Position numbers and translations under genes: made by a program
From: Acetobacteraceae bacterium
Lineage (GTDB): Bacteria; Pseudomonadota; Alphaproteobacteria; Acetobacterales; Acetobacteraceae
Reading direction: 5' to 3'
Assembly (NCBI GenBank): GCA_947476855.1
Contig: CANJSR010000279.1
Span: forward strand, 1-6,736
DNA: 6,736 nt
In this document: piece after piece, positions 1-5,354 of the stretch
How positions within the stretch are numbered: the stretch's first letter is position 1
Layout: each line of letters opens with the position of its first letter
The notes under the pieces: generated by a model
Databases searched by the model: none
Told to the model about the DNA's origin: nothing
What the model saw: only the letters and a program-made list of their open reading frames with translations

Positions 1-670
1 ATTGCAGCAGCACGGCAAAGGGGGCGGCGGCGGCGATGGCGGCCGTGTCGCCGGGGGCGAAATCGACCAGCGTGATCCCCAGCGGCCAGGCGCGGGTCGC
101 CAGCACCGCGCGGGTCTGGGGATGGACATCGGCGGCGATGGCGATGACGTCGGATTTCGACTTCGAGAGGGCATGCGCCATCGCCATCGCCTCGGCCGCG
201 GCGGTCGCTTCGTCGAGCAGGGAGGCGTTGGCGATCTCCATCCCCGTCAGTTCACAGATCATGGTCTGGAAATTGACCAGCGCTTCCAGCCGCCCCTGGG
301 CGATTTCCGCCTGGTAGGGGGTATAGGCGGTGTACCAGCCCGGGTTCTCCAGCACGTTCCGCAGGATCACCGGCGGGGTGATGGTGCCGTGATAGCCCAG
401 GCCGATCAGCGACTTCTTCACGACGTTCTGGTCCGCCAGGCCGCGTAGTTCGGCCAGCACCCCGGCCTCATCGATCGCGGGCGGCAGGACCATCGCCTGA
501 TTCGACCGGATCGATCCCGGCACCGTCTTCGCCGCCACGTCATCGAGGCTGGCGGCCCCGATCGCGGCGAGCATCGCGGCGATCTCGGGGGTTGAGGCGC
601 CGATGTGGCGGCGGACGAAGCCGTCAGCCTCCTCCAGCGCCGTCAGTTCGGCGAGGACGTCCGGGCTCAT
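1..670 (-). CDS. gcvP: Glycine dehydrogenase (decarboxylating), P-protein, N-terminal part
   Basis: P-protein of the glycine cleavage system. It is a PLP enzyme that decarboxylates glycine and passes the aminomethyl group to the lipoyl arm of GcvH. Only the first 223 codons are here; the gene runs off the left edge. Visible family signatures are FVRRHIG (residues 18-24), VPGSIR (50-55), IGLGYHGT (89-96), LENPGWYTAYTPYQ (107-120), QGRLEALVNFQTM (125-137) and ANASLLDEATAAAEAM (147-162). The RHIG opening and the SIR segment suggest the long single-chain form (about 950 aa) rather than split GcvPA/GcvPB, but the C-terminal half with the PLP lysine is outside the window. The ATG at 670 overlaps the gcvH stop as ATGA, so the two are probably translationally coupled; the upstream Shine-Dalgarno is weak (TGGAA). 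The gene is the third of the gcvT-gcvH-gcvP operon. Confidence 0.96.
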   Translation of the reverse strand, partial: MSPDVLAELTALEEADGFVRRHIGASTPEIAAMLAAIGAASLDDVAAKTVPGSIRSNQAMVLPPAIDEAGVLAELRGLADQNVVKKSLIGLGYHGTITPPVILRNVLENPGWYTAYTPYQAEIAQGRLEALVNFQTMICELTGMEIANASLLDEATAAAEAMAMAHALSKSKSDVIAIAADVHPQTRAVLATRAWPLGITLVDFAPGDTAAIAAAAPFAVLLQ

Positions 671-1053
671 AGCGATTCCAGGTATTCGTCGTAGGCGTCC
701 TGGTCCATCAGCGCCTCGAAATCGGCGATGTTTTCCAGTTCCATCTTGAAGAACCAGCCCTCGCCCTCGGCGTCGTTGTTCACGATCGAGGGGTCTTCCA
801 CGATCGTCTCGTTGATCTCGGCGATCCGGCCGGCCAGGGGGGCATAGACGTCCGATGCGGCCTTGACGCTCTCAACGACGGCGCACGCCTCGGCGGCCGT
901 GACCTCGCGTTCGGGTTCGGGCAGTTCGATGAAGACGATGTCGCCCAACTGCTCCTGGGCATGGTCGGTGATGCCGACGGTGACGATGTCGCCATCGAGG
1001 ACCAGCCACTCGTGGTCCTTGGTGAAGCGTTTGTCCGTGCTCTTGGCGGCCAT
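667..1053 (-). CDS. gcvH: Glycine cleavage system H protein (lipoyl carrier)
   Basis: H-protein carries the lipoyl arm that shuttles the aminomethyl intermediate between the P, T and L proteins. The 128-aa length is normal for the family. DHEWL (residues 13-17) and VGITDHAQEQLGDIV (26-40) are typical N-terminal signatures. The lipoylation site is K64 in ESVKAASD (61-68), and a typical C-terminal GEGWFFKME segment (97-105) is present. The ATG at 1053 is chosen because GAAAGGAC lies just upstream as a Shine-Dalgarno, overlapping the gcvT stop; the gap to gcvT is 13 bp. The stop codon overlaps the gcvP start (ATGA). Expression should follow the glycine riboswitch upstream of gcvT. Confidence 0.98.
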   Translation of the reverse strand: MAAKSTDKRFTKDHEWLVLDGDIVTVGITDHAQEQLGDIVFIELPEPEREVTAAEACAVVESVKAASDVYAPLAGRIAEINETIVEDPSIVNNDAEGEGWFFKMELENIADFEALMDQDAYDEYLESL

Positions 1054-1066
1054 GGGACGGGTCCTT

Positions 1067-2221
1067 TCAACGGGCGTAGCGGTTGGGAACGAAGGGCATG
1101 GGGACGACGGTCGCGGGCAGGGGTTTGCCGCGCACCATCAGGGAAATCTTGGTGCCGTCCTCGGCCACGTCGCGGCGGACATAGCCCATGGCGAGGGGGG
1201 CATTGAGGGTGGGGCCGAAGCCGCCCGAGGTGATGGTGCCGACGATGGTGCCGTCGGGGGCGGCGATCTCGGTCCCGGCGCGGGCGGGCGCGCGCCCGTC
1301 GGGGCGGATGCCGACGCGGCGGCGGGTCGGGCCGTTGTCCAGCGCGTCGCGGATGGCCGAACCGCCCGGGAAGTCCCAGCCCATCTTGCGGCGCTTGCCG
1401 ATGACCCAGGTCAGCCCGGCCTCGATCGGGTTCGTGGTCTCGTCGATGTCGTTGCCATAGAGGCACAGGCCGGCTTCCAGGCGCAGCGAGTCGCGCGCGC
1501 CCAGGCCGGCGGGCGCGACCTCCGGTTCCGCCAGCAGACGGTCGGCCAGGGCCTCGGCCAGGATGGCGGGGACGGAGATTTCGAACCCGTCCTCTCCGGT
1601 ATAGCCGGAGCGGGAAACCAGGCAGTCCGCCCCGTGCAGCATGACCCGGGTGACCCCCATGAAGGACAGGTCGGCAACGGCGGGGGCGAGGCGGGAGAGA
1701 ACCGCGACGGCGGCCGGCCCCTGCAATGCGATCAGGGCGCGGTCGGGCAAGGGCGTCAGGTTGGTGCCGGCGGGCAGGGCGGCGGCGATATGGGCGAAAT
1801 CGACGTCCTTGCGGCTGGCGTTGACCACCAGGAACAGCGCGCCGTCGCCGGTGTTCGCGACCATCAGGTCATCGATGATGCCGCCGGTTGGCGTGGTCAG
1901 CAGCGTATAGCGCTGGCGGCCGGGCTTCAGGCCCATGATGTCGCCGGGCACCAGGCGTTCCAGCGCCTCCGCGGGGTTGGGCCCGGTCAGGATCGCCTGG
2001 CCCATGTGGGAGACATCGAACAACGCGGTGGCCGAGCGGCAGTGCAGATGTTCGGCCAGGACTCCGCCGCGGCAGCGTTCCGCGATCGGGCCGGTCAGGT
2101 CGTACTGCACCGGCATGGCATAGCCCGCGAAGGGGACCATGCGCGCGCCCAGACGGCGATGCCAGGCATCGAGGGGCGTGATAGCCAGCGGGGACTCGCC
2201 GGCCGAATCGGGATGGGACAC
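1067..2221 (-). CDS. gcvT: Aminomethyltransferase, glycine cleavage T protein
   Basis: T-protein transfers the methylene group from the H-protein lipoyl arm to tetrahydrofolate, giving 5,10-methylene-THF and ammonia. At 384 aa it is close to the family's usual length of about 360-375. Visible motifs are FAGYAMPVQY (31-40), FDVSHMGQ (68-75), GGIIDDL (113-119, region of the catalytic aspartate), SGYTGEDGFE (205-214), GARDSLRLEAGLCLYG (241-256) and NPIEAGL (264-270). The start is a GTG at 2221, with GGAG six bases upstream. The ATG two bases earlier (2223) is in another frame that lacks these motifs. It is the first gene of the gcvT-gcvH-gcvP operon and lies directly downstream of the tandem glycine riboswitch (2278-2474). 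Confidence 0.97.
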   Translation of the reverse strand: MSHPDSAGESPLAITPLDAWHRRLGARMVPFAGYAMPVQYDLTGPIAERCRGGVLAEHLHCRSATALFDVSHMGQAILTGPNPAEALERLVPGDIMGLKPGRQRYTLLTTPTGGIIDDLMVANTGDGALFLVVNASRKDVDFAHIAAALPAGTNLTPLPDRALIALQGPAAVAVLSRLAPAVADLSFMGVTRVMLHGADCLVSRSGYTGEDGFEISVPAILAEALADRLLAEPEVAPAGLGARDSLRLEAGLCLYGNDIDETTNPIEAGLTWVIGKRRKMGWDFPGGSAIRDALDNGPTRRRVGIRPDGRAPARAGTEIAAPDGTIVGTITSGGFGPTLNAPLAMGYVRRDVAEDGTKISLMVRGKPLPATVVPMPFVPNRYAR

Positions 2222-2241
2222 ATCGAACTCCGCGAACAGGC

Positions 2242-2271
2242 CATCCGCCGGTGGAATACCGGTGGTGGATG
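2242..2271 (-). promoter_or_regulatory. Hairpin between glycine riboswitch and gcvT (candidate expression platform)
   Basis: Read on the minus strand, CATCC (2271-2267) pairs with GGATG (2246-2242), and inside it CCGGT (2262-2258) pairs with ACCGG (2252-2248) around a 5-nt loop. The hairpin sits between the 3' strand of the second aptamer's P1 helix and the gcvT Shine-Dalgarno at 2228-2231. No U-tract follows, so it does not look like an intrinsic terminator. A role in ribosome access is inferred from position only. Confidence 0.4.
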
Positions 2272-2277
2272 ACCCCC

Positions 2278-2474
2278 CTCTGTCGCGGTACCTGAGAGAT
2301 TCGGCGTGGACCGTCCCGTGGCGGGAGGGGCGCCTTACTCCGTCGGTGCGGGGGCGCGATCACGCCACCGGCTTTCCAGAGATCCCTTACCCCGGTGCGG
2401 TCCCTGTTACCTGAGCGTTTCCGGGGGCCGGTTGCGCCTTCGGCGGCGGGGGATGACCCGCTCTCTCCCGCGCC
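2278..2474 (-). ncRNA. Tandem glycine riboswitch (two aptamers) upstream of gcvT
   Basis: Cis-acting leader RNA that binds glycine. In the first aptamer (2474-2394), P1 pairs GGCGCGG (2474-2468) with CCGCACC (2400-2394) with one C-A mismatch. Next to P1 come GAGAG, then CCGAAGG followed by CGCAA (2443-2432), then GCTCAGGTAAC and GGGACC. After a short linker the second aptamer (2381-2278) has P1 CTCTG (2381-2377) with CAGAG (2282-2278), GGAAAGCC, CCGACGGAGTAAG (2346-2334) and TCTCAGGTACC, with CGACAGAG closing. These match the known CCGAAGG-RGCAA and CUCAGGUAAAAGGAC consensus blocks, in the usual order and twice. Placement directly before gcvT matches the known use of this riboswitch to switch on glycine cleavage when glycine is plentiful. 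The second aptamer has CCGACGG where CCGAAGG is usual. Confidence 0.95.
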
Positions 2475-2490
2475 GGGTGGCTGGGACGAC

Positions 2491-2520
2491 GGCACCATGC
2501 CCGCATGGGCCGGCGGTGCC
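2491..2520 (-). other. Stable hairpin in the gcv leader upstream of the riboswitch
   Basis: GGCACC (2491-2496) is complementary to GGTGCC (2515-2520), and inside it GCCC (2499-2502) pairs with GGGC (2507-2510) around a GCAT tetraloop. It gives 6 + 4 bp, nearly all G-C. If the promoter at 2656-2684 is used, this hairpin lies in the transcribed leader, 17 nt upstream of the first aptamer. No U-run follows on either strand, so an intrinsic terminator is unlikely. Its role is unknown. Confidence 0.4.
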
Positions 2521-2642
2521 AAGGGAAATCCGCCGCCGAACTGGAACGGCACTTGCATCCGGGGTCGTGTAACGCTCCGCCGGGCGTGCTTCCGCCTGAC
2601 TGCTGCGGATACCTACGCTCGCAATGAAACGTCCGCGCTGTG

Positions 2643-2683
2643 CGACAATCCGATGATTATGTAGGCAAACTCTCGGATTGTCG
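2643..2683. promoter_or_regulatory. 11-bp perfect inverted repeat, operator-like, over the gcv promoter
   Basis: CGACAATCCGA (2643-2653) and its exact reverse complement TCGGATTGTCG (2673-2683) are separated by 19 bp. The arms start 30 bp apart, about three helical turns, so both would face the same side of the DNA. The right arm covers the predicted minus-strand -35 box, the spacer holds the -10 box and the left arm covers the expected transcription start. That is the layout of a repressor operator. The cognate regulator is not identifiable here. A hairpin role is less likely, since the loop is 19 nt and no U-tract follows. Confidence 0.6.
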
Positions 2684-2684
2684 T
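2656..2684 (-). promoter_or_regulatory. Predicted sigma70-type promoter of the gcvTHP operon
   Basis: On the minus strand ACGACA (2684-2679; 4 of 6 to TTGACA) is separated by 17 bp from CATAAT (2661-2656; 5 of 6 to TATAAT). The start of transcription would be near 2649, giving a leader of about 175 nt before the first glycine aptamer. The 11-bp inverted repeat overlaps the whole element. Assignment rests on spacing, hexamer match and position only. Confidence 0.5.
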
Positions 2685-2754
2685 TTGATGTTGAGCGGGG
2701 GGCTGGATAAACTGCCGCGCGTCGTGACCGACCGGATGCCCAAGGGAACCGCGT

Positions 2755-3150
2755 GTGAAATACGTTCCGCCTTACGAAAGCCTGCGTGACCACCTGAAGA
2801 TGACAATGATCCGGGGCAAGCCGACCCCGAACATGACCTACGACGATATCAAGAAGCTGATTTCACGCCTGCTTTGGATGGTTGAGGTGGATGAGGAATG
2901 GTATCTGATCCGCAACCCCGATATCGCGGAGGCGGTCCGTGAAGGGAGCGCCAAATCCGGCCGCGACCACTTTGTCAACAATGGCTATTTCGAAGGGCGG
3001 CAGCCCTTTCCGATGACCGTCGATGAGGAATGGTACCTCTCGGAAAATCCGGCGGTGGCCGAGGCGATCAGCGAAGGGCGGATGCAGTCCGCCCAGCAGC
3101 ATTTCGAGCAGCACGGCTACCGGGAGGGCCGGCTGCCCTATCCGCTCTGA
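2755..3150 (+). CDS. Uncharacterised protein with two tandem WYL-NP-EGR motif repeats
   Basis: Function unknown. The 131-aa product has an N-terminal part (1-44, with a probable helix around MTYDDIKKLISRLLWMVE, 27-44) followed by two ungapped copies of one motif: residues 45-88 (DNA 2887-3018) and 89-131 (3019-3147). The copies share 24 of 43 positions, following VDEEWYL..NP..AEA...EG...S...HF...GY.EGR.P.P. From memory, related repeats occur in alphaproteobacterial proteins linked to surface polysaccharide or glycosyltransferases, where they are usually attached to larger domains; here nothing else is attached. There is no signal peptide or membrane segment. The GTG at 2755 is chosen because AAGGGA lies 7 nt upstream; the next in-frame ATG (2800) lacks such a site. 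A weak promoter could be TTGATG (2685-2690) with GATAAA (2706-2711), but the spacing is only 15 bp. The gene is divergent from gcvT and convergent with the phosphoesterase gene, 13 bp away. Confidence 0.85.
   Translation: MKYVPPYESLRDHLKMTMIRGKPTPNMTYDDIKKLISRLLWMVEVDEEWYLIRNPDIAEAVREGSAKSGRDHFVNNGYFEGRQPFPMTVDEEWYLSENPAVAEAISEGRMQSAQQHFEQHGYREGRLPYPL
2887..3147 (+). repeat. Intragenic tandem protein-level repeat (2 x ~43 codons)
   Basis: Codons 45-88 and 89-131 of the gene starting at 2755 encode the same motif twice. At DNA level the first 16 bases are almost identical (gtNgatgaggaatggt at 2887 and 3019), while the rest has diverged. This points to an old internal duplication kept by protein-level selection rather than a recent one. 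Confidence 0.85.
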
Positions 3151-3163
3151 TCGCCGACCCCGC

Positions 3164-3979
3164 TCAGACGTCCGGCATCGCCTGTTGCAGGCGTCCGCCC
3201 ATCCGCAGCGGGGAAATCCTTCGGGCCAGGCCGGTCTGGTCGTCGGTTTCCAGCACGACTCCGCACAAGGTTGCTTCCCCCTCGGCCGGTGACAGGCGCT
3301 CACCGGGCATCTTCCGCCAGAACCGCAGCGCGGCGCCATCCTTGGTCATGCCGATGACGCTGTCATAGTCCCCGCACATCCCCGCATCTGATTGAAACGC
3401 GGTGCCGTTCGACAGGATCTGCGCGTCCGCTGATGGGCAATGCGTATGGGTGCCGACAACCATCGAGACCTGGCCATCGAAGACATGGGCGAAGGCCATT
3501 TTCTCGCTGGTGGCCTCTGCATGAAAATCGACCACGATGGCGCTCATGGTGCCACCGAGGCGGTATTTCGTGAGCAGGTCGGCGGTGCCACGAAATGGGC
3601 AGTCCAGCGGGTCCATGAACAGCCGCCCCATCGCCTGCGCGACCAGGGCCCGCCGGCCATCCGCCAGTTCCACGACGACCGAGCCGCCGCCCGGCGTGTT
3701 CGGCGGATAATTCAGCGGCCGGATCAGGCGCGGGGTATCGGCGATGAAGGGAATGATCTCCTTCCGATCCCAGGCGTGGTTGCCCAGCGTGATCACGTCG
3801 GCGCCAGCCTTGAACAGGGCCTTGGCCATGTCGGGGGCCAGGCCGAAGCCGTGCGACGCGTTCTCGGCGTTCACGATCGCGAGGTCGATCCGCAGCCGCT
3901 CTCGCAGGCCGGGCAGGGCGGCCCCCACCGTGTCACGGCCGGTGCGGCCGACAACGTCGCCGAGGAACAGGATGCGCAT
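3164..3979 (-). CDS. YmdB-like metallophosphoesterase (TIGR00282 type)
   Basis: Cytoplasmic binuclear-metal phosphoesterase of the YmdB/DR1281 family. Bacillus subtilis YmdB acts on 2',3'-cyclic nucleotides and affects RNA turnover; the substrate in this organism is not known. The 271-aa length is normal. Metal-ligand positions are intact: D8 in LGDVVG, E39 and N40 in NAEN, N67 and H68 in GNHAWDR, H153 in DFHAE, and H178 and H180 in GTHTHCP. DAGMCGDYDSVIG (198-210) is a further family signature. The ATG at 3979 follows the fau stop with no gap (TGAATG), so translation is probably coupled and the two genes form one transcript. The 3' end faces the plus-strand gene ending at 3150, with only 13 bp between them and no terminator. 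Confidence 0.93.
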   Translation of the reverse strand: MRILFLGDVVGRTGRDTVGAALPGLRERLRIDLAIVNAENASHGFGLAPDMAKALFKAGADVITLGNHAWDRKEIIPFIADTPRLIRPLNYPPNTPGGGSVVVELADGRRALVAQAMGRLFMDPLDCPFRGTADLLTKYRLGGTMSAIVVDFHAEATSEKMAFAHVFDGQVSMVVGTHTHCPSADAQILSNGTAFQSDAGMCGDYDSVIGMTKDGAALRFWRKMPGERLSPAEGEATLCGVVLETDDQTGLARRISPLRMGGRLQQAMPDV

Positions 3980-4564
3980 TCAGTCTTCCTTGTCGAAGAT
4001 CACGCCAGCCTCGGTCGCGATCGCGTGCAGGGCGACGTCGTAGGGGCCGATGGGCACGGCGTCCACCGCCTGCCGTGCGAAGGCGCAGCCGATCGTGCGC
4101 GCATCCGGCCGTTCCGCCAGCGTGCGGTCATAGTAGCCGCCGCCATAGCCGAGGCGGTGGCACCGCCGGTCGAACGCCAGCAGCGGCACCAGCAGGATGT
4201 CGGGCGCCACGATCGGGCCGGTCGGGCGCATCGTGCCGAAGCGTTCCAGGACCATCGCGTCGCCGGGCTGCCAGGCGCGAAAGATCAGGGGCTGGCCCCG
4301 CGGCGGAGTCTCCGGCAGGGCGATCGGATGACCGCGCAGATGCAGCGCGAACAGCAGCGGCCGGACGTCGATTTCCGCGCCCAGCGGCCAGAAGCCGGCG
4401 ACCACCGATCCGGCGGGTGGCGGGCACGCGCGCAGCAGGTGCCCCCCCAGCGCCAACCCACACCCTATCGGATCCAGCCCCGCTCCATCGCGCTCGGCTC
4501 GGGCACGCTGGCGCATGGATCGCTTGGCGTCATCGAGTGAAAGTGGAATGTGCGGAGCCGCCAT
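3980..4564 (-). CDS. fau: 5-formyltetrahydrofolate cyclo-ligase
   Basis: Also called MTHFS or YgfA. It uses ATP to convert 5-formyl-THF to 5,10-methenyl-THF and so returns a storage or inhibitory folate to the one-carbon pool. At 194 aa it has the family's normal size. The signature LGYGGGYYDR (138-147) is complete and preceded by LLVPLLAFDRR (124-134). A basic N-terminal segment (KRSMRQRAR, 14-22) and GAEIDVRPL (62-70) match the nucleotide/folate site regions. C135 stands where glycine is common in FDxxGxRLGYGGG. The ATG at 4564 is favoured by frame and homology; no strong Shine-Dalgarno is adjacent, because the nearest GGGAGG (4587-4582) belongs to the 3' end of the predicted 6S RNA. Position right after 6S RNA is the same as in E. 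coli ssrS-ygfA. Its stop abuts the start of the phosphoesterase gene. Confidence 0.95.
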   Translation of the reverse strand: MAAPHIPLSLDDAKRSMRQRARAERDGAGLDPIGCGLALGGHLLRACPPPAGSVVAGFWPLGAEIDVRPLLFALHLRGHPIALPETPPRGQPLIFRAWQPGDAMVLERFGTMRPTGPIVAPDILLVPLLAFDRRCHRLGYGGGYYDRTLAERPDARTIGCAFARQAVDAVPIGPYDVALHAIATEAGVIFDKED

Positions 4565-4582
4565 GGCCGTTGGCGTTGCATC

Positions 4583-4724
4583 CTCCCAGAGCCTGCGTGT
4601 GCAGGTGGGCGCCGGATACCGAGACCAAGATCCCGACAGAGCCAGCTCCCGAGGGAGTTGCTTACTGGCCCAGGGGATGACTTGCCTGACGAACCGGGCA
4701 GCCCCGCCAATGCAACTTAGGGAG
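4583..4724 (-). ncRNA. ssrS: 6S RNA candidate
   Basis: 6S RNA mimics an open promoter and binds the housekeeping sigma70 RNA polymerase. Evidence is position and structure. The 152-bp gap between zapA and fau is where 6S RNA lies in many proteobacteria. The ends pair: CTCCC (4724-4720) with GGGAG (4587-4583). A second stem, GGGCCAG with CTGGCTC, encloses a CTCC-CTCG-GGAG terminal hairpin, and a small CCTGC-ACAC-GCAGG hairpin (4605-4592) sits on the 3' side, as in a 6S central bubble. TCATCCCCTGGGCC resembles the E. coli segment GTCCCCTGAGCC. The length of about 142 nt is a little short for the family. The 5' arm overlaps the last codon and stop of zapA, so exact ends are uncertain. Confidence 0.72.
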
Positions 4725-5034
4725 CTTCGAGGTCAGTAGCAATGTCTTCCGCCCGTTTGGCGATTCTATTTAGCCGGCGGCCCAGTTTCGGGTCTGTGGG
4801 CGCCTTGCCGGCCTGGAGTTCGGAGAGGCGCTTCTGCGTCTCATACAGGTCGTCGGCCAGCAGCAGCGCGGCCATGACCAGCATGCGCGATTCCCCGCTC
4901 TGTCCCGCAGCGGCTCGGATCGAGTCGATTCGCTTGTCGACGTCGTCCGCCATCGTGAGCAGGTGTTGTTCCTCCCCATCCTGGCATCCGATCGTGTAGG
5001 CGTAGCCATTGATGCGGACGGTGACCTGCGCCAT
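4717..5034 (-). CDS. zapA: Cell division protein ZapA
   Basis: ZapA binds FtsZ filaments in the cytoplasm and bundles them at the Z-ring. The 105-aa product opens with the family's N-terminal beta segment, VTVRINGYAYTIGC (4-17), then GEEQHLLTMADDVDKRI (20-36), followed by a long helix with MLVMAALLLADDLYE (51-65) that would form the dimeric coiled coil, and a charged C-terminal helix (LGRRLNRIAKRAEDI, 84-98). The ATG at 5034 is preferred over the upstream start at 5103: GGAGAGGGA lies at the right distance, homology begins there, and the longer reading would run into the preceding gene. The stop overlaps the 5' arm of the predicted 6S RNA. Confidence 0.93.
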   Translation of the reverse strand: MAQVTVRINGYAYTIGCQDGEEQHLLTMADDVDKRIDSIRAAAGQSGESRMLVMAALLLADDLYETQKRLSELQAGKAPTDPKLGRRLNRIAKRAEDIATDLEAP

Positions 5035-5050
5035 CGGCGTCCCTCTCCAT

Positions 5051-5284
5051 TCAGTCTGGCCTGTCGCCCAGGGGTCGACCCAGGGCGGCACGCAGGTTTT
5101 CAATCAGCGCGTCGAGACCGGTCACAACGTCCGGTGGCATTTCCACCGTCGTGGCAGCCGTGGTCCCGCCTTGCCCGGGCGCCGGAATGCCTGGGACCGG
5201 CGCGGCGGACAGCCGAGCGATCCGCTCCAGGGCGGCTTCGAGGCGCTGGGCGGCCAGTTCCGGATCGTCGCCTTGTTCGGTCAT
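5051..5284 (-). CDS. Small uncharacterised helical protein upstream of zapA
   Basis: Function unknown. The 77-aa protein has two predicted amphipathic helices (about residues 8-25, AAQRLEAALERIARL core, and 52-71, VVTGLDALIENLRAALGR core), joined by a Pro/Gly/Thr-rich linker. There is no signal peptide or membrane segment. Small coiled-coil proteins, some annotated DUF4164, often precede zapA in alphaproteobacteria; membership is plausible but not shown. The ATG at 5284 is chosen because GGAG lies 8 nt upstream; the longer reading from 5356 would cross the divergent promoter region and overlap the opposite gene's start. It is separated from zapA by 16 bp, so the two are probably co-transcribed and its role may be linked to division. 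Confidence 0.75.
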   Translation of the reverse strand: MTEQGDDPELAAQRLEAALERIARLSAAPVPGIPAPGQGGTTAATTVEMPPDVVTGLDALIENLRAALGRPLGDRPD

Positions 5285-5324
5285 GCCGGTTGCTCCGCGC
5301 GTCCGAGGGTGATGCCTATTGCAC

Positions 5325-5345
5325 TCAAACCGGTCAACGGTTTGA
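5325..5345. promoter_or_regulatory. 8-bp perfect inverted repeat in the divergent zapA-side intergenic gap
   Basis: TCAAACCG (5325-5332) and CGGTTTGA (5338-5345) are exact reverse complements with a 5-bp spacer (GTCAA). The repeat lies in the 70-bp gap between the minus-strand 77-aa gene and the plus-strand gene starting at 5355, ending 9 bp before the latter's ATG. It has the size and symmetry of a dimeric regulator site and could control both directions. No regulator can be named, and no convincing -10/-35 pair was found here. Confidence 0.5.
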
Positions 5346-5354
5346 ACGTCAAGC

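Noticed and set aside
863..2272. Long plus-strand open frame (469 codons) opposite gcvH and gcvT
   Set aside because: It is antisense to genes with complete family motifs, is Gly/Ala/Arg/Gln-rich with no recognisable fold, and arises from the GC-rich codon bias of the true genes.
1869..2558. Minus-strand open frame of 229 codons across the riboswitch and the 5' end of gcvT
   Set aside because: It runs through the riboswitch and reads gcvT in the wrong frame. The GTG frame at 2221 has the GcvT motifs.
2643..2690. Inverted repeat as a bidirectional intrinsic terminator
   Set aside because: The loop is 19 nt, the stem is not GC-dominated, no T-run of useful length follows on either strand, and neither flanking gene is transcribed toward it.
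2899..2907. WYL in the protein sequence as a sign of a WYL-domain ligand-sensing regulator
   Set aside because: The letters occur in a short repeat (VDEEWYL) without the WYL-domain fold length or a helix-turn-helix partner; the likeness is in name only.
3440..4540. Plus-strand open frame of 366 codons opposite the phosphoesterase and fau
   Set aside because: It is antisense to two clear enzymes, low in complexity (His/Gln/Arg/Gly), and spans their junction.
4465..4710. Minus-strand 81-codon frame over the zapA-fau gap
   Set aside because: It coincides with the structured 6S RNA candidate and overlaps fau in another frame, with no protein-like composition.
4717..5103. Longer zapA start at 5103 (128 aa)
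   Set aside because: The extra 23 residues lack ZapA homology, overlap the end of the preceding gene and have no ribosome site. The ATG at 5034 has both homology and a strong Shine-Dalgarno.
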